A stretch of DNA of 64,000 bases from Apricaphanius iberus (lineage: Eukaryota; Chordata; Actinopteri; Cyprinodontiformes; Aphaniidae), in the NCBI GenBank assembly GCA_028564705.1, contig JAPXFQ010000113.1, forward strand, positions 2,418,001 to 2,482,000, read 5' to 3'. Below are positions 11,930 through 24,800 of this stretch, piece after piece; the stretch's first letter is position 1, and each line of letters begins with the position of its first letter. The position numbers were made by a program, and so were the translations under genes. A model generated the notes under the pieces. It was not told the DNA's origin. It saw only the letters and a list, made by a program, of their open reading frames with translations, and did no database searches.

Positions 11930-14569
11930 TTTATTTCTAATTTAGTTTGAACTATCAGAATTATTTATTAAATTGTGGCACCTTAATCCATTTAAACTAT
12001 GATGTCTTCTTGACATATTTTGTGTTTAATTATTAGAAAAAAACAAATACAGTTAAAACTAAAGTGAGTTTCTCAAACTATTTAAATAACATCTATTCTG
12101 TTCTATTGTGTCCATTTGTATCTTCTGACCTTTACAGCATGTGTTGATGTCTCTCTTGTACTTTCTCAGACTTATTTGTCAGCATCTCTCAGCTCAATCT
12201 AGCATGAACAAAAGCTCTACTTCGATTTCCTCAAGAATTCCCCTTCTAAACCAAAAACTCACATTTATCTCCATAATTGGTCCCAGCATTTAAGGGGATA
12301 ATGTGGTTATTACTGCATTCCCTCTTTCACTTCTTCCTCTCCACTGCTCATTTCATCCTCTCTCTATTTATTTATTTCTTTTTTGATGAAACTGTTGAGC
12401 TGGTAAGTTCAATGCAGAGGCACGTATGCACTCTGGAAAGGTAATCTAGCAGCGAGTTGAGCCATGACAAATAGGGACAGCTGGCCTAATTGAATCATTT
12501 GAGCTAAGACAGCTCAACTTGGTTATCCCCTCTGCAGCCCGCGCTGATATTAGTGTGGGAATCATTAACCATGAAATCATGTCTGCTCTCTTCGACTGCA
12601 TCTTTTATGACATGACAGCCAGCCCGGCTTGTCTCTTTCGCTCTCGCACCGAGAGGAGCCGTTCATCATAAACAGGCCGAGAAGAAGGCAACCAAGGCTA
12701 ACTAGGATGTCTTTTTGTCTATTTCTGGGTGCTCGTGCTTATTAGGCTGTTTCACCAGATGACAAGAGCAGTGTATTGTAGTTACAGCAAAGTTTTGGTG
12801 TAAACAAATGATATTTTCTTCCCTGTGGAATTCAGAATGCACTAAACATGTTGGTTTAGAAGATATTTTCCTTCTTTTTCAGTAAGGCATTTTATTCCTT
12901 TTCTGTCACACTTCGCAACCTTTAATGAGGCACAATTACATAGATCGAGACAATTTTAAGAGTAATGCAATCAGGTGAGCATGATGGGGCCTGGCGGAGG
13001 ATTAGTGGACTTCTCAGTGGAGGAAAGCAGGGTGCCACATGTTCTGAAAGCCCCCTGGTGTCACCGCCTGTTTTCCTGTGGTTGTCTCTGCAGGGCCATA
13101 CAGGATACAGGATCCTGGGCAACATTAGAGATGAGAAAGAGTGACAAAACACAGAGATCTCCACAAGAAGGGAGCAAATATTTGACTATAGAACATAGAG
13201 CTAATTATCCGATTATTTGCATTTTGATTGAATTTAATGAAATAGAGCAGTATTTTTAATCTTCTCAGTGTTTGGCTGCGGTTGCAATGAGATAATCTGT
13301 AAAAAATAAATAAAAAAAAGTTCACTGGTGTACCAATGGGACAAAGAGATCATCCCCTCAATGAATGGTCCTTGTGCTCTGCCTAATAATGGACATCCAT
13401 TCCAGAGAGATCATGCCTGGTTTAATGGAGCTCATACTGGGGATACTGCAATGTTCAGGCCCATTTCCTTTTGACTCACATTGCAAAGGGGGTTGCATGA
13501 CCCCAATGAGACGCCTGCTTTCCCCAGGTGGCATTGAGCGATGCTCTTCCGCAGTGCAGGAGCAGGCGACCGAGGAGACCCCTCTTCACCCAGTGGGCTG
13601 GGCTAAAGAAATGGATGTCCACACGGAATTACCGACTCTTAACTTCACCCTTCACACCCTCGGGGTCTCCTACCCACTTTCAAAGAAATTTTGACATGAG
13701 CAATTATTGAGCGTTAGGAAGTGACAGGTCTATTCCAGGTTTCAAACAGGCCTGCAGAGCGGAAGCGGACTGACAATTGTGCAGACTTACCACTCCAGTT
13801 AAGCCAGTGCACCAAACTAACTGAGTGTGTGTCTGTTTTGTTTCCCTTAGGGCTTTTTAGATGAGGTTCCTTCCCTTCTCTCTCGGTGTTTACACATCAT
13901 TAGGGTCTCTCTGTCTCATCTCTGCTCTGTCTTTGAAAGAGCAGGGGTATAGCAAGCCCGTGGTGGATTACAAGACAGAAAGGAAACAGTGCCACCGAGG
14001 AAGCAGCAAAATTTTACAAAACACTTGACTTCATATCTAGAGGATCAGTCTGAGTGCTGTTAAAGTGTTCTTGAAATAAACTTGAAGTGAGACCTTTTAT
14101 TTGTGAATTGGATCAATTATTTTACCATTTAGGAACCTTCATGTATATCTCAGCAGAAAAAGTGGTTTACAAATGAAAATATTGAAAATGTTAGCTGCAT
14201 ATGTATCCAGGTTCTCCTTTCAACTCTAAATAAAATACATCATAACTAAATGCCTTTATAAGGCACACGATTATCAATTAGAGGTCACCTTGTTGTGATT
14301 TAATGTCTGTATTAATCCAGGTGTTCTGTGAAGGCTCAGAGCGTGGTTGGAGCACATTTGTGAGCAAACAGTATCATTAAGACAATGCAAACGGGTCAGG
14401 GATAAACTGGTGAAGAAGTTATGGGAAGGGTTAGGTTTTAAAAAAAAATCCTAAGCAGGGAGAGAGCATGGCACAGAGCGAACGTTAAGCTGTCCTTCTA
14501 GGGTGGGGAGAGTGTTCCAGACCTATTGTAGCTCTAGAGGAGTTCAGGTAGGAGATTATGTCCATAAGG
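11930..14569. other. Gene-free stretch with candidate conserved non-coding blocks
   Basis: No exon recognised on either strand. The blocks 12430-12700 and 13360-13700 are less repetitive and more GC-balanced than the surroundings, and the first has homeodomain-like ATTA sites. I see no coding potential in them beyond chance open frames. Confidence 0.4.
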
Positions 14570-14997
14570 CAGGGCGTACACTGTGCGATTTTGGACCGCT
14601 TCTGATCCGATTTGTCACTCGTGCGACTTCTGTCTGGATCGTGCCGACTTTTGGCTTAATCGTAATGTAAACACCACGTTGCATCGTGGTGTTTACATTG
14701 GGTAACGACAGGCAATTTACACCTCACGACCAGCTCCCGATCGGTTGCAAGAAAATCAAACCTGTTTGAAATCCTAGTCGCCCCTCGTGAATGACTCGCA
14801 ATGTGGAAGCAATGCTACGAGCTATTTCTCATACTGCGCATGCGTGTCACCATCGTTTCCGCGGAAGTACTCCTGGTCTTTGATATAAACAATGAGTACA
14901 TGAGTCGTGAGCTGTGAACTTTGAACCCCTGCATTTCATTCATACAGTTTGAGCCGGAGCTGAAGACCCGTGCCTGAAAAATCGCAGTGTATGCCTG
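14570..14997. mobile_element. Non-autonomous inverted-repeat element (hAT-like)
   Basis: Left end CAGGGCGTACACTGTGCGAT and right end, reverse-complemented, CAGGCATACACTGCGATTTT form imperfect terminal inverted repeats. There is no coding capacity. Inside is a perfect 15-bp hairpin stem, AATGTAAACACCACG, with a 6-base loop (14664-14699). Target duplication is not clear, so the superfamily is a guess from the CAGG-type ends. Confidence 0.65.
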
Positions 14998-15039
14998 GCT
15001 TTAGATAACCATTATTCCAGTACTCCGCAAATCTGTCAT

Positions 15040-15620
15040 TTATTAAACTCTTTGGCCTTTGCACAAAGCCATATGACAATGCAATCCACACCATGAAGTA
15101 GAGTGGTGGCAACATCATGCACTGGGAATACAATTTCTTCACCAGATATGGAGAAACTAGTCAGGTTATGTTTTTTTCTTAATTATAGGACGCTGCTAAA
15201 ACCTTAAGCCTCAGACGGTCATAGTCCAGCCGAAAAACCAATCCAAATTATACAAATCCAAAACATACAGCTAGTGACACAATATGATTGTTTAGTTTAA
15301 AGTATATTCATGTGATATCCTAAGATGCAGTTATCTTTCCGATAAGAACACTAAAAACTTTCAGTCCCTGGAAATGCAAAACTGGAAGAGACACCCACAA
15401 GAACTGCACCTTTACATGCAGTGAAAGCTGTTTCTACAAAGTATTATCTCAGATGGGCTGAATAGAAATCAGCATCGTTTTTTGTTGTTTTTTTATATGC
15501 AAAAAGATTTTGAAAACAATATGTGATTTCCTTTTACTTTACTTGTTTCTATTGGTTTATCACATAAAATCCTGATCATTACATTGAAGTTTGTGATTTG
15601 AGCATAACAACATAAGATTT
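15040..15620 (+). mobile_element. Tc1-like transposon remnant
   Basis: 'CACACCATGAAGTAGAGTGG' followed by 'TGGCAACATCATGCACTGGG' is a decayed version of the V-K-H-G-G-G-S-I-M-x-W segment. The right part (about 15530-15600) has 'TCTATTGGTTTATCACATAA', matching the untranslated end of fish Tc1-like elements as I recall it. Central and N-terminal parts are missing. Confidence 0.6.
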
Positions 15621-17049
15621 ATACATGTATTACCAAGGTAGTGCACCATATATTTTTTTAATTATATATCAAGATGGTACATATAGGTCAAACTTCTTGG
15701 GGAAATCAGGGATTTCTTTATGTTTTGTATCAAAGAAGCTGGATTATCTTGTGATTCGTTTTAAATGTTCAAAAGTCTTCTGGCTTTCTGTAGGTTTCAC
15801 TGAGGTTTTCTTTGGACTTTGTCTATTTTAAAAGAAAGTCTGTCTCTATAGCATTATGAAGGAAATGTGAATATCTTACTTCTGAAAGAAAAAAAAGTAG
15901 CAGCAGGAAAGTGTTTTGTGTGGCAGACACGTTAGACAACACTGGTAATGAAGCATTGGCAGAAAGCGATAATTATTTTAATTAATGATAATGATTTTAA
16001 TGATTCAACATTTTGACTAATTGATTATGATTGATTGCACATTACCAAACAAGGAAAGTGAATCAGGGAGGTAATCAGGGAGATGACAGCACGGGTCAAC
16101 ACTACAGCGTGACGGAACATACACTACACATGCTAATCAGACCCGGAGAGACGGAGAGAGGGAGCTGCAGAGACGGGCAGATGGAGGCAGGGAGGATGAG
16201 TGAAGCTGGAAAGGGAATTAAACAGACTTAAAGATAAAAAAGACAAACAACAGGAAACAGTTGAAAAAAACTTTCTCTCAACACTTTACTTTCTTTGTTG
16301 GCTAAATGCACGCCTGCGTGCAGGATTTTAGGTACTCATCAAAGCTTGAAGTACCTCAGTGTCGGGAAGGAGGTGCTTCAGCTTCTGCTTCCTCATCGTA
16401 TCATGCAGGATCAACCTCTGACCCAGACAGTGATTAACATTTGATGATGGAGTTCCTCTTCTCCATCTCCTCTTCCTGTACTTGTAACAAGGATTTTACC
16501 GCTTCTCAGGCTCCCTACTCCACCTCCATCATCAGTTCCTATTGTCTAAACCTCTCATATAGCCAATGCAGTCTGTAACATGCAAATTCCATGAAGAGGT
16601 GGTGTATGGGATGGTGGAGTGTCCTGGCCTTTGATCTTCCACACCCACCCCCACACACTTTTGCTGTCCATGGGTGGACTGGGTTTGAGTTTAATTAATG
16701 AAATGTATGATAATGTGATTTCTTTAATAGAATGACAAAGTCTAATGGTGTTGTCTGATTATGATTAATATGGCACTCTGGTGGGAGAGAGCATCAGCCA
16801 GCCGCTAAATTAGGACCTCAGCTCCCTTGGTTCGAGTGCTGGACACATTTCAGCTTTGCCTTGGACTTCTTAGCTCAGACAGTGTAGAACATCTTACAGT
16901 TAACTCTGCTCAGTGCTTTCTAAAAGAGCAGTTTAGGATTTTGGGGCTTAGTTGTTATGATAAGTCGCAGCACATGAAATTCTTACCTTTCGAAATGTAA
17001 GGCTGGTACAAAGGGAAAATTATAAAACATGTTCAGATGGATGGAATAA
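15621..17049. other. Gene-free stretch
   Basis: No gene recognised. 16680-16800 is ATTA-rich and non-repetitive and could be regulatory. Nothing else identified. Confidence 0.45.
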
Positions 17050-17101
17050 TTATCTGTCTGTCTGTCTGTCTCTCTGTCTGTCTGTCTGTCTGTCTGTCTA
17101 T
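17050..17101. repeat. Microsatellite (GTCT)n
   Basis: About twelve GTCT units with one interruption (CTCTCT). Confidence 0.95.
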
Positions 17102-18574
17102 CCGTTCATTGACCTACCCAGACAACCTGAACCCCAACCCCCTGATGGTGGAAGATTCTAGGGGTTAGGGTTGTCCTTGTATTGGGGATCATTTAGCTTT
17201 TAGTCATGCTCCATGGTCCAGATGAAGAGACATTAACAAACCCAATCCCTTTATCTCTCTTCCTTTAGACCCAACCATCACTTGTGAAAAACACATGTAG
17301 ATACTGGAACTCCTCCATCTTAAGGCAGAGACTAAAGCCTAGTTTATACTTCCTGTCAGCAAGATTGCACCCAGACGCAGACGTATTGGCAGAGTCGTTT
17401 TCCTTTTGTACTTCTCCGCTGGTGCGTCAGTGTTGCTAAGCAATTCCCTTTTTCTGCCTTTTTCAGGGTCAACCTACCGTTAAAGTGTCATTTCTGGTCA
17501 ACTAGAGTTTATTTTCTTCAGCTTGTAGAAGTATTCCTCTTCAAGGAGCAACGACCAACAGAAAGTAAGTTTTGATTGAGCTGAAATGCTTTGTACTAGA
17601 AGTGCAGCTCATAGAATACTCTTCTGTCTTCTGATAACTACATTAGTTTCATGAAACAAATGTATATCAAAGTGTAAGAAAAACAAAAAATCTAAAGGAA
17701 TCAGTTTTTTTTTCAGATCACAGTTTAGCTGTGCCTTCTCTGCTGAAAGATGTAAGTTTTAGCTTTACAACTATGAAACAACATTCATCTTCACCAGTTA
17801 ATTAGACATTTTAGATCAAAACACTTGTCTCCTGACACTTTGCATCACCACCTGTTTGAAGGTTGCTTGAAGGACTCATGTGCAGTTATTGTCTGTAGAA
17901 ACAGTAGGTCTGAAGGAAGCGATTCACCACAATCGTTTGTCACACTGATATTTGGTAAATGTGATAATTAATACTGTAATTTTGCTAAACCCACTCTGTG
18001 AGGCCCGTAATTAAAACTGATGTACCTACTTAGCTCACCAAGCATCACAGGTGGGCCCAAATTAATCTGCAAATAGAGCTAAATTGCCTGTGCTTAGCGT
18101 TTTTGTCAACATCCCTCACTTTGGGGGGAAGAATCGGTAATTAATTCTGATATAACAAAGCCATACATTTTAGGTTAAACGCAGCCTTGACAACAGACGC
18201 AATGACAGCAAGAGACCTCATCTACACATCCCAGATGGGATCCAAGAGTCCGCTTTCTCTCATGAACTTGGCTGAGACTTCTTTTGACAACTGCTAGCTA
18301 CAGTAAACACAAGAGCAGACAGTCAGAGGCAGAATCTTCTCTGCTTCGCTGATCAGTCTTTGGGGAACATTTACATAAATTGAAATGAAAGCCACCTTTG
18401 AGGATGCAGAATAAAAACGGAAACGAGAAGATCTGGATGGAAAGCAAATGAATGAGTGCATTTTTAATTGTGGGGTGCAGGGAAGTGAAGCTGTATCCAC
18501 ACAGCATTTTAAAAAAGCATTTTTGGATAGAGGTTGTTCACATTTCTGCACTACAATAAACAATAAATGTTTAC
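17102..18574. other. Gene-free stretch
   Basis: Starting near 17333, 'AAGCCTAGTTTATACTTCCT' resembles the end of a fish hAT-like miniature element, but no opposite end is visible. No exon or RNA gene recognised. Confidence 0.4.
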
Positions 18575-18945
18575 TGCAACTGTGTCTTCACAGGTCTGAA
18601 GTCTAAAACCTGCTGCTCAACTCCTAACAAAAGGTAAGAAAATGGAGCACATCATCCCAGTTCCAAAGTTCTTGCATTGGCACCCTGTAGCTCAGATAAT
18701 AGATAATCCTTGGACTCAAGACTAAAGATGATTTTGTTTAGAGATTGTTTAGATTTTGTTTGATCAATAATAAATGGAACTCCAATCAAATCTAGTCTGG
18801 ATTTATACTTGCAAGTACCTCTCTTTATTTTTCTATTGCATAATGTAATGTATCTTATTAATTTGTTCATTATGTTGCATTTGTATCAAGTGAAGTGCTT
18901 TGAAGTGCCTTGTTGCTGAAATATTGTATGTACATAAACTTGACT
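18575..18945 (+). mobile_element. L2-clade LINE 3' remnant
   Basis: The order 'AAAATGGAGCACATCATCCC', 'TTGCATTGGCACCCTGTAGC' and then a tail with 'AAGTGCTTTGAAGTGCCTTG' is the C-terminal reverse-transcriptase region (T-x-x-x-E-H-I-x-P-x-L-x-x-L-x-W) plus 3' tail of L2-like fish LINEs. Stops and small deletions throughout. Confidence 0.7.
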
Positions 18946-21289
18946 CCTTCAACAAAATGTCTAAGGTGTTTTAAAGATTAAAACCCCATTTTAGTGGTGG
19001 GAAACAGCAAAAGAAAAAGGAAACCACTCCTAAATGTTTTTGTTTCTGTTCTACAGAAATAAAAAGCATCCCCTTTTCTATTTAGTAGTTTTACACACTA
19101 GCATATTTACCTCTAAATGGCTAAAATAAATTAAGGTTTTGGAATGGTCTAGTCAAAGTCTCTTTCAAATTGAACTGCTTTGGTAGGACCTCAAACAAAT
19201 CTCCAGTAGAACTATCCTGCAAACAAGAGTGGGGGGAAAAATGCATCCACAGTGATATAAAAGATTCATTGGCAGGCATTGCAAACATTTGATGGCTTTC
19301 ACTGCTTCCAAGAGTAGCAAAAGTTATTTGTTTTAGGGGGAAATTACTTTTTACATAGGGCCAGATTGTTTTGGTAAGATTTATCCTGTAATAATTCAAA
19401 TAACTGAAGTAAATAGGCCTGTTACATTTGCTGAAGTTTTCTGATATTCATATTGTTTGACGATCTGAAACATTTTAGTGTGACAAAAAACATACTTTGT
19501 TTGTTTTGTAAATTATCAAAATACACATAAAATAAAACATAAATGACAATCACAAAATATTAACAAACACAAAGAAAGATAGAGAGTTAAACTGAACTAA
19601 AAAGCTCTTGCTATCAGAGATTTTATAGTTTGTTTTGGACAGACCAAAATTAGGCTCTTGGTCTATTGTTGAGGGAAAACGTCAGATTAGACAAAACGAC
19701 AGTCAAATCAAAGAAATAATCAAATATTTATGAATATTTAATACGGTCATGGTAACAGGCAAGTAATTAGGACTTTCCGTTATTTAGCAAATTGTTATTT
19801 CATGATAATGAGAGATCTTCCACTTTTTGCTTATGAATAATTTATAAAAGAAGCCTAGAAAGTATTTTATGCGTGGAACAAATCAGAAAGTTTTCTGTTG
19901 ATCAGACGTGCACACATGTGCAGTGGCAGACGACTGCACAGCTTTTTGTTCCTTATTTCTTATTGTCTTTGTTCAATTTGATGCCTGATACTTCTGGAAA
20001 TGATGTACAAGGCAGCCGGTTCTGAGTAGTTTTGGAAGAAGAGGTGATACTGGCATCACGCACGAGCGCCTGTTCATGGCCATTTTTGTTCAACAAGTAT
20101 CCAAAGTGGAATAGTTTATAAATTCAAAAAGGGGGGATAAATTGGTGAGACGGAAGACAAATGTGCCACTGGCTGTCAAACGTTTATGGAACGCCAGGAT
20201 TTTGTTAGGAATGGGTGAACAGAGGAGATTCTGGAGTGGGGGGGGGTGCTCTGCTTCTAAAGGGGTTCATGTGAAGGCGGAGGGAGAGGAAATGGGTGGG
20301 GCAGGAAGGGCAGCGAGTCAGAAAACAAGAGCAAAACAAATCTGTGATCTGGAACTCTGAGAGCAGCCACTCAGGAGGGATTAATGAGAAGTAGGAGGCT
20401 GTGAAATTATGTGGCCTTTGAGTGGGGAGAATGGCCCTAGTGGAGCGTGGCCCTGAAATGAGGTGAGACAAACTTCACCTGATCCACAATTAATGGCATC
20501 ATGCGGATGGATGACGCTGAGGGAGGAGGAGGGGAAGGAAAAAGCACAGTTCACTTTGTGGAAATTATCACCCCTCAAAAAGAAGCAGCCATTGGAAACC
20601 TGGGGTTTAGGAAAGAGAGGGAATAATTTTTGTGTGTTTTTTTCAAATAAATGTACACAAGGATGGAATGGTGGAAGGATTCAGGCGAGAGAAGGGCAGA
20701 AGAGAGATTAAAGACATATAACAGAGAGGAAAAATATAAATAAGAAGCAAATGAGTGAGAGACAGAAGGGGGTAAAATGAGGTAGAGTTGATTGCACACA
20801 GGGTGAAGAGCAATAACAGGAGCCCGAATGATTAAGTGGTGTTAGGGAGCGGGAACACTTGTTTGCAAGGACAATCTTTGTGTGCTTTTGTTGTCTGCCA
20901 GCCGCCTTTATCTTTGTGTAATTCTCCGTCTGATGAAATGTGTTTAAAGAGATGAATTGGGATCGGAGGAGCTGTCCTGACATGATTATGAGGGATTCAT
21001 CTGCAGCCATCTGCCACCGTTATGAAGGGAGGGTTTGGGGGGGCTTGTGGAGAGATAGAAAAGGGAGGGAGGGAAGTGCAGACCTTCTGTTCTGGAGCCT
21101 TGCCACAGAACCACCATTACAAAGGCCTCTGGCTTCCAGTTTATCATGGAGACTTCCTTTATCAATGTATGTGAAGGTGTGCTTTAGATCAAATAAAAAC
21201 AGGAAGTCCTTCATTTGTCGGTAGAGCACATTAAAACAAAGGCTTTAACAAATAGAGGCATTTTATGTCATTAAAGTAAAATAAAATGT
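18946..21289. other. Gene-free stretch, purine-rich in 20.2-20.8 kb
   Basis: No gene recognised. From about 20205 to 20830 the plus strand is strongly purine-biased (runs such as GAGGGAGGAGGAGGGGAAGG). 20880-21130 is non-repetitive and may be conserved non-coding DNA. Open frames in this interval come from the base bias and have no domain. Confidence 0.45.
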
Positions 21290-21295
21290 TGCCTT

Positions 21296-22195
21296 TTTGT
21301 CATATCTCATATTATAGCTGCTACTCATATTGCAACATGACAGACAAAAGGGTCCTGCAGAGGACAGTGAGGGGAGCTGAGTTTAAAAGCATCAGCATTA
21401 TGATTTCCATCATAGGTGCTAATTGTGACATATATCTAATTTCTTTTATTTTTTTTATCATATTGGACATTGGTATATTGACGGTAGTATTCAAAATGCA
21501 ACATGACAGACAAAAGGGTCTTTAAGGGGATGGTGAGGGAAGCCGAGATTATTAATATTATTAACGTGATTACAAGGCGTTAACCACATCCTGTTCCTTT
21601 TGTTATATTGTCATATGGTGGCCGACCACCAGGGAGCTTCAGTCACACACAGACTACAGGATGTTTAGATTTAAAATGTGTTTTTGACACTCACCATCTG
21701 TCTGTTGGTCTCAGTTGGAGTTGAGTAAACGAGGTGATCGAACACCTGTGTCATTATTCTTACATGTCCGCAGTATTGCACATTATCCATCGCATACGAC
21801 ACACTCGCACAGCTCATAGTTACCAACAGGTTCCTGCAGAGCATAGTAAGAGGAGCTGAGACTTTTAGCATTAGCTTTATAGCTAAATTATATTGCATCA
21901 CAAAAGATTAAAAAATAAATGTTTTTCTCATATCATCATACTGTTCTGCAGCTCGTACTCCAGCTGCAACATAGCAAACCTTGTAGCCGACAGTGGGGGT
22001 AGTAGATATGTTTAGTGTTATACTTAGCATTATAGGTGCTAACACTTAAATCGTTGCATATCATCATGTATTTTGCAGCTAGTACACCAACTGTAACATA
22101 GTTAGACAGGAGGCCAGTTCAGAGGAGAATGAGGGTAGCTGAGATTATTAGCATTATCACTAGCTTCATAGCTGCTTGCTGAAAAATTGTGTCCT
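21296..22195. repeat. Diverged tandem array, about five units
   Basis: A block containing a 'GCAACATGACAGACAAAAGG'-like segment, then 'GGGAGCTGAGATTATTAGCA' and an ATAGCTGCTAA-like end recurs about five times (starting near 21.31, 21.48, 21.77, 21.95 and 22.08 kb). The first two copies share the 20-base block exactly; later copies are more diverged. Units are roughly 130-250 bp. No coding capacity; origin unknown. Confidence 0.6.
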
Positions 22196-24059
22196 TTAGT
22201 GAGGTGAGCTGCGATGGTCATTGGAATTCTCAATGTGGTGAACTGCTGTTTACAAAATATACTCTGTATCATTTATTTATTCAAAGATTTGACTAATATT
22301 TTATTGATCCCAGAGAAACTGATTTGTTTGTTGCAAGGTATTTGATGAAGCAATGAAATGTAAAATTGATTTGATTCGATATTTTCCAGGTACTGCTGGT
22401 ATTAGCTGTGTTCCGCCATGATGAAAATAGCACCTTCAGACTACATCCTGTTCACACACCAGTTGGAGAAGAGGGCACAGCAGATGGGTCCGTTGCTCAT
22501 CACAATGTCCACTTGTTCTAAAGGGGAAAGCGGGGGCTTCAGACAGCATGTCTTGAGTTGTGTGTTCGGCTGTAGTGTCACAAATAAAAATCGCGCATTT
22601 GCTTTTTTTTTTCTCAGGTTGTTTCTTTCTTCGCCAGCCTTCTTAAACTGAGACATTTTCTGGCACCACTGAATGTAAGAAAATTGATATTACAGACCAG
22701 TTTGGTCTTGTGATAAAAACAAATAACTTTTTCTTAAAAAGTGATGCTGCTTTAACGGCATCTGACTTCCAGTTTGTCACAGAATCGTTTTTGTTAATTG
22801 ACAGCTGTTCTTTTTTCTTTTTTTTTACAAGTGCCAGAATCAAGCAGTTCTCCTGTGTTTTAACAAAGCAGCTTCATTTCACTCTCTCCCACTTTACAAC
22901 TCAACCATCTCTTCATATTACAGGTAAACGCTGCGGTGCTTAATTATGTGCCTGCTGCTTGGGGGCCTCTAATAACCTGTCATTGAGGGGAATTTGAATG
23001 TCACACCATTTTGTTGGGCCCTAATGGCAGCAGGCAGATCCACTGATGAGCCGTTTTGGGACAATTACAGAGGATATTCAAATCACAGGTCCTGGGTGTG
23101 TGGTGAAGAAATGGTCGCGCGCACGGACTTGATAGACGGTTAGTCCAAGACGAGTACATGCATGAACACGTGCACGTCCACACTTGTTGTATCTTTACCC
23201 TGCAATCCACCTCTTTTGACACACATGGAGGCTATCTCCCCCCCAACTGCCGCTGCTGCAGCTCAAACAGTTTCACTGTAGCCTGAAAGCTTTTATTATC
23301 CATCTAATCCAGCGATATCATCAAGCCGGGAAGATATGCATATCATGAATTATTTTGACACTGGGACCTTTTAATTTTCACCGGCAATATTTCTTCTCAC
23401 CAATCAGCGCCTGGAGTGGTTGTCGCCAGGCGGACATGGTGGTGTCAGAGGACGAGACGAACCCCCCACCCCATCACCGCTGCCGAGTGGATCCAAATCA
23501 TCCAGGTGACTGTAATGAGTTAGGCCCACAATTATACTGTATGTGCATGCATCTCATCAAGGCAAGGCAAGCAGGAGGCCATACACAATACAAAGAATGA
23601 TATTTTACGTTAAAGACTTGACATAATTTATAAAAGCATGACATCCAATTTATAAGCTAAAGTTTTTATAAGTAAATACGCTTCAGTTTGGATATGTTTA
23701 TAGTTCTTAGACTGTAAAATAAACGTATAGGGTCAATATTTCAGATATGATGTTAAATGCTCCAGGGAGTATTTCCCCTCTGCAGGGTTTTGTTGTCCAG
23801 TTTTTAACTTTGAGGTTGAATTACACAAAATTACCTTTAAAGTTCAAAATTGCCTTTGAGTCAATATTACAGCTTGCCTTTGTTGGCTGAAAAAAGTGTT
23901 AAAACAAAGGTGTAGAGTGGAATTCATACTACTTTCCGTGCTTCTTCTGTTGCTCTAGGGGCCTCTAATAACCTATTAAAATCATTGGTGGAATAAAAGG
24001 TTTCCTTTCAAAACAGGACACTAAAAACTTGTTTCAGGCTTTTATTTCAGTAGGCGAGC
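22196..24059. other. Gene-free stretch with candidate conserved elements
   Basis: 22930-23480 is non-repetitive, GC-balanced and of conserved-element character. The 17-mer GGGGCCTCTAATAACCT occurs at 22962-22978 and again at 23958-23974. 23552-23650 begins CAAGGCAAGGCAAG, the edge of a LINE tail. No coding exon recognised. Confidence 0.45.
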
Positions 24060-24415
24060 ATACCACCAGAGTCCTGACCAACACCAGGAAAATGGATCGC
24101 ATCACACAAGTTCTTAAGTCTCTGCACTGGATCCCTGTTCATTAAAGGATCAACACTAAAATCCTGAAGTCGGCCTATAAAGCACCAAATAGTCTTGGGC
24201 TAAAACACATTTCGAGTTGCTTCTCAAGCACAAACCATCTAAACCCCTCAGGTCTCATAAATCTGCTCTTTCCATTTTCCCAGGACCAGAACTTAACAAG
24301 GTGATTTAACATGGAATGTTGTCCAAAGAAGTTTTTGTGCTTTTAATGTTTCTTCTTTTATTTTGTGTAAAGTACTTTGAAATGCCTGGTACGTAGATTC
24401 TCTATAGGGCCATTA
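24060..24415 (+). mobile_element. L2-clade LINE 3' end
   Basis: Plus-strand translation gives the C-terminal LINE block: a T-R-K-M-D-R-I-T-Q-V-L-K-S-L-H-W-I-P-V stretch, then a K-P-L-R-S-H-K-S-A-L-S type stretch. It is followed by the tail 'TGTAAAGTACTTTGAAATGC'. Truncated at the 5' side and interrupted by stops. Confidence 0.75.
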
Positions 24416-24419
24416 TCAG

Positions 24420-24800
24420 GAGGAAGCTGAGAGAGACCAGATCTAACATAACAGTGTACTCAGCCACAGGCTGCAAGTCTCCGTGCCACGCCGCACTGAT
24501 GCAGTAATTCATGCAAAACGTGACTTAAGCAAGTACTGTATAGTATCAAGATATTCTGTACTTTTAAGAGAGACATTTCTGGATTGAAGTATTTTTTCCT
24601 TGTTTGAATCAAAACATTTTCTGGGCAGCTGAATTTGAGGTTGTCCTTAGCTACAAGCCAAAATCATCAAAACAGAAATAAAAAATTTTAATGTATCAAT
24701 TTGTTTCAAACACAAAACAGTGTCAATTTGGAATAACTAAGAGTTGAACTTTTTTGTGATATTTTAATTCATTAAGATGTACCTGTACTGGCGTTGCATT
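24420..24800 (+). mobile_element. Tc1-like transposon 3' remnant
   Basis: 'CGTGCCACGCCGCACTGATG' followed by 'CAGTAATTCATGCAAAACG' is the C-terminal coding end of a well-known fish Tc1-like family. The rest is its untranslated region. Same family as the copies at 29.5 kb and 62.4 kb. Confidence 0.7.
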
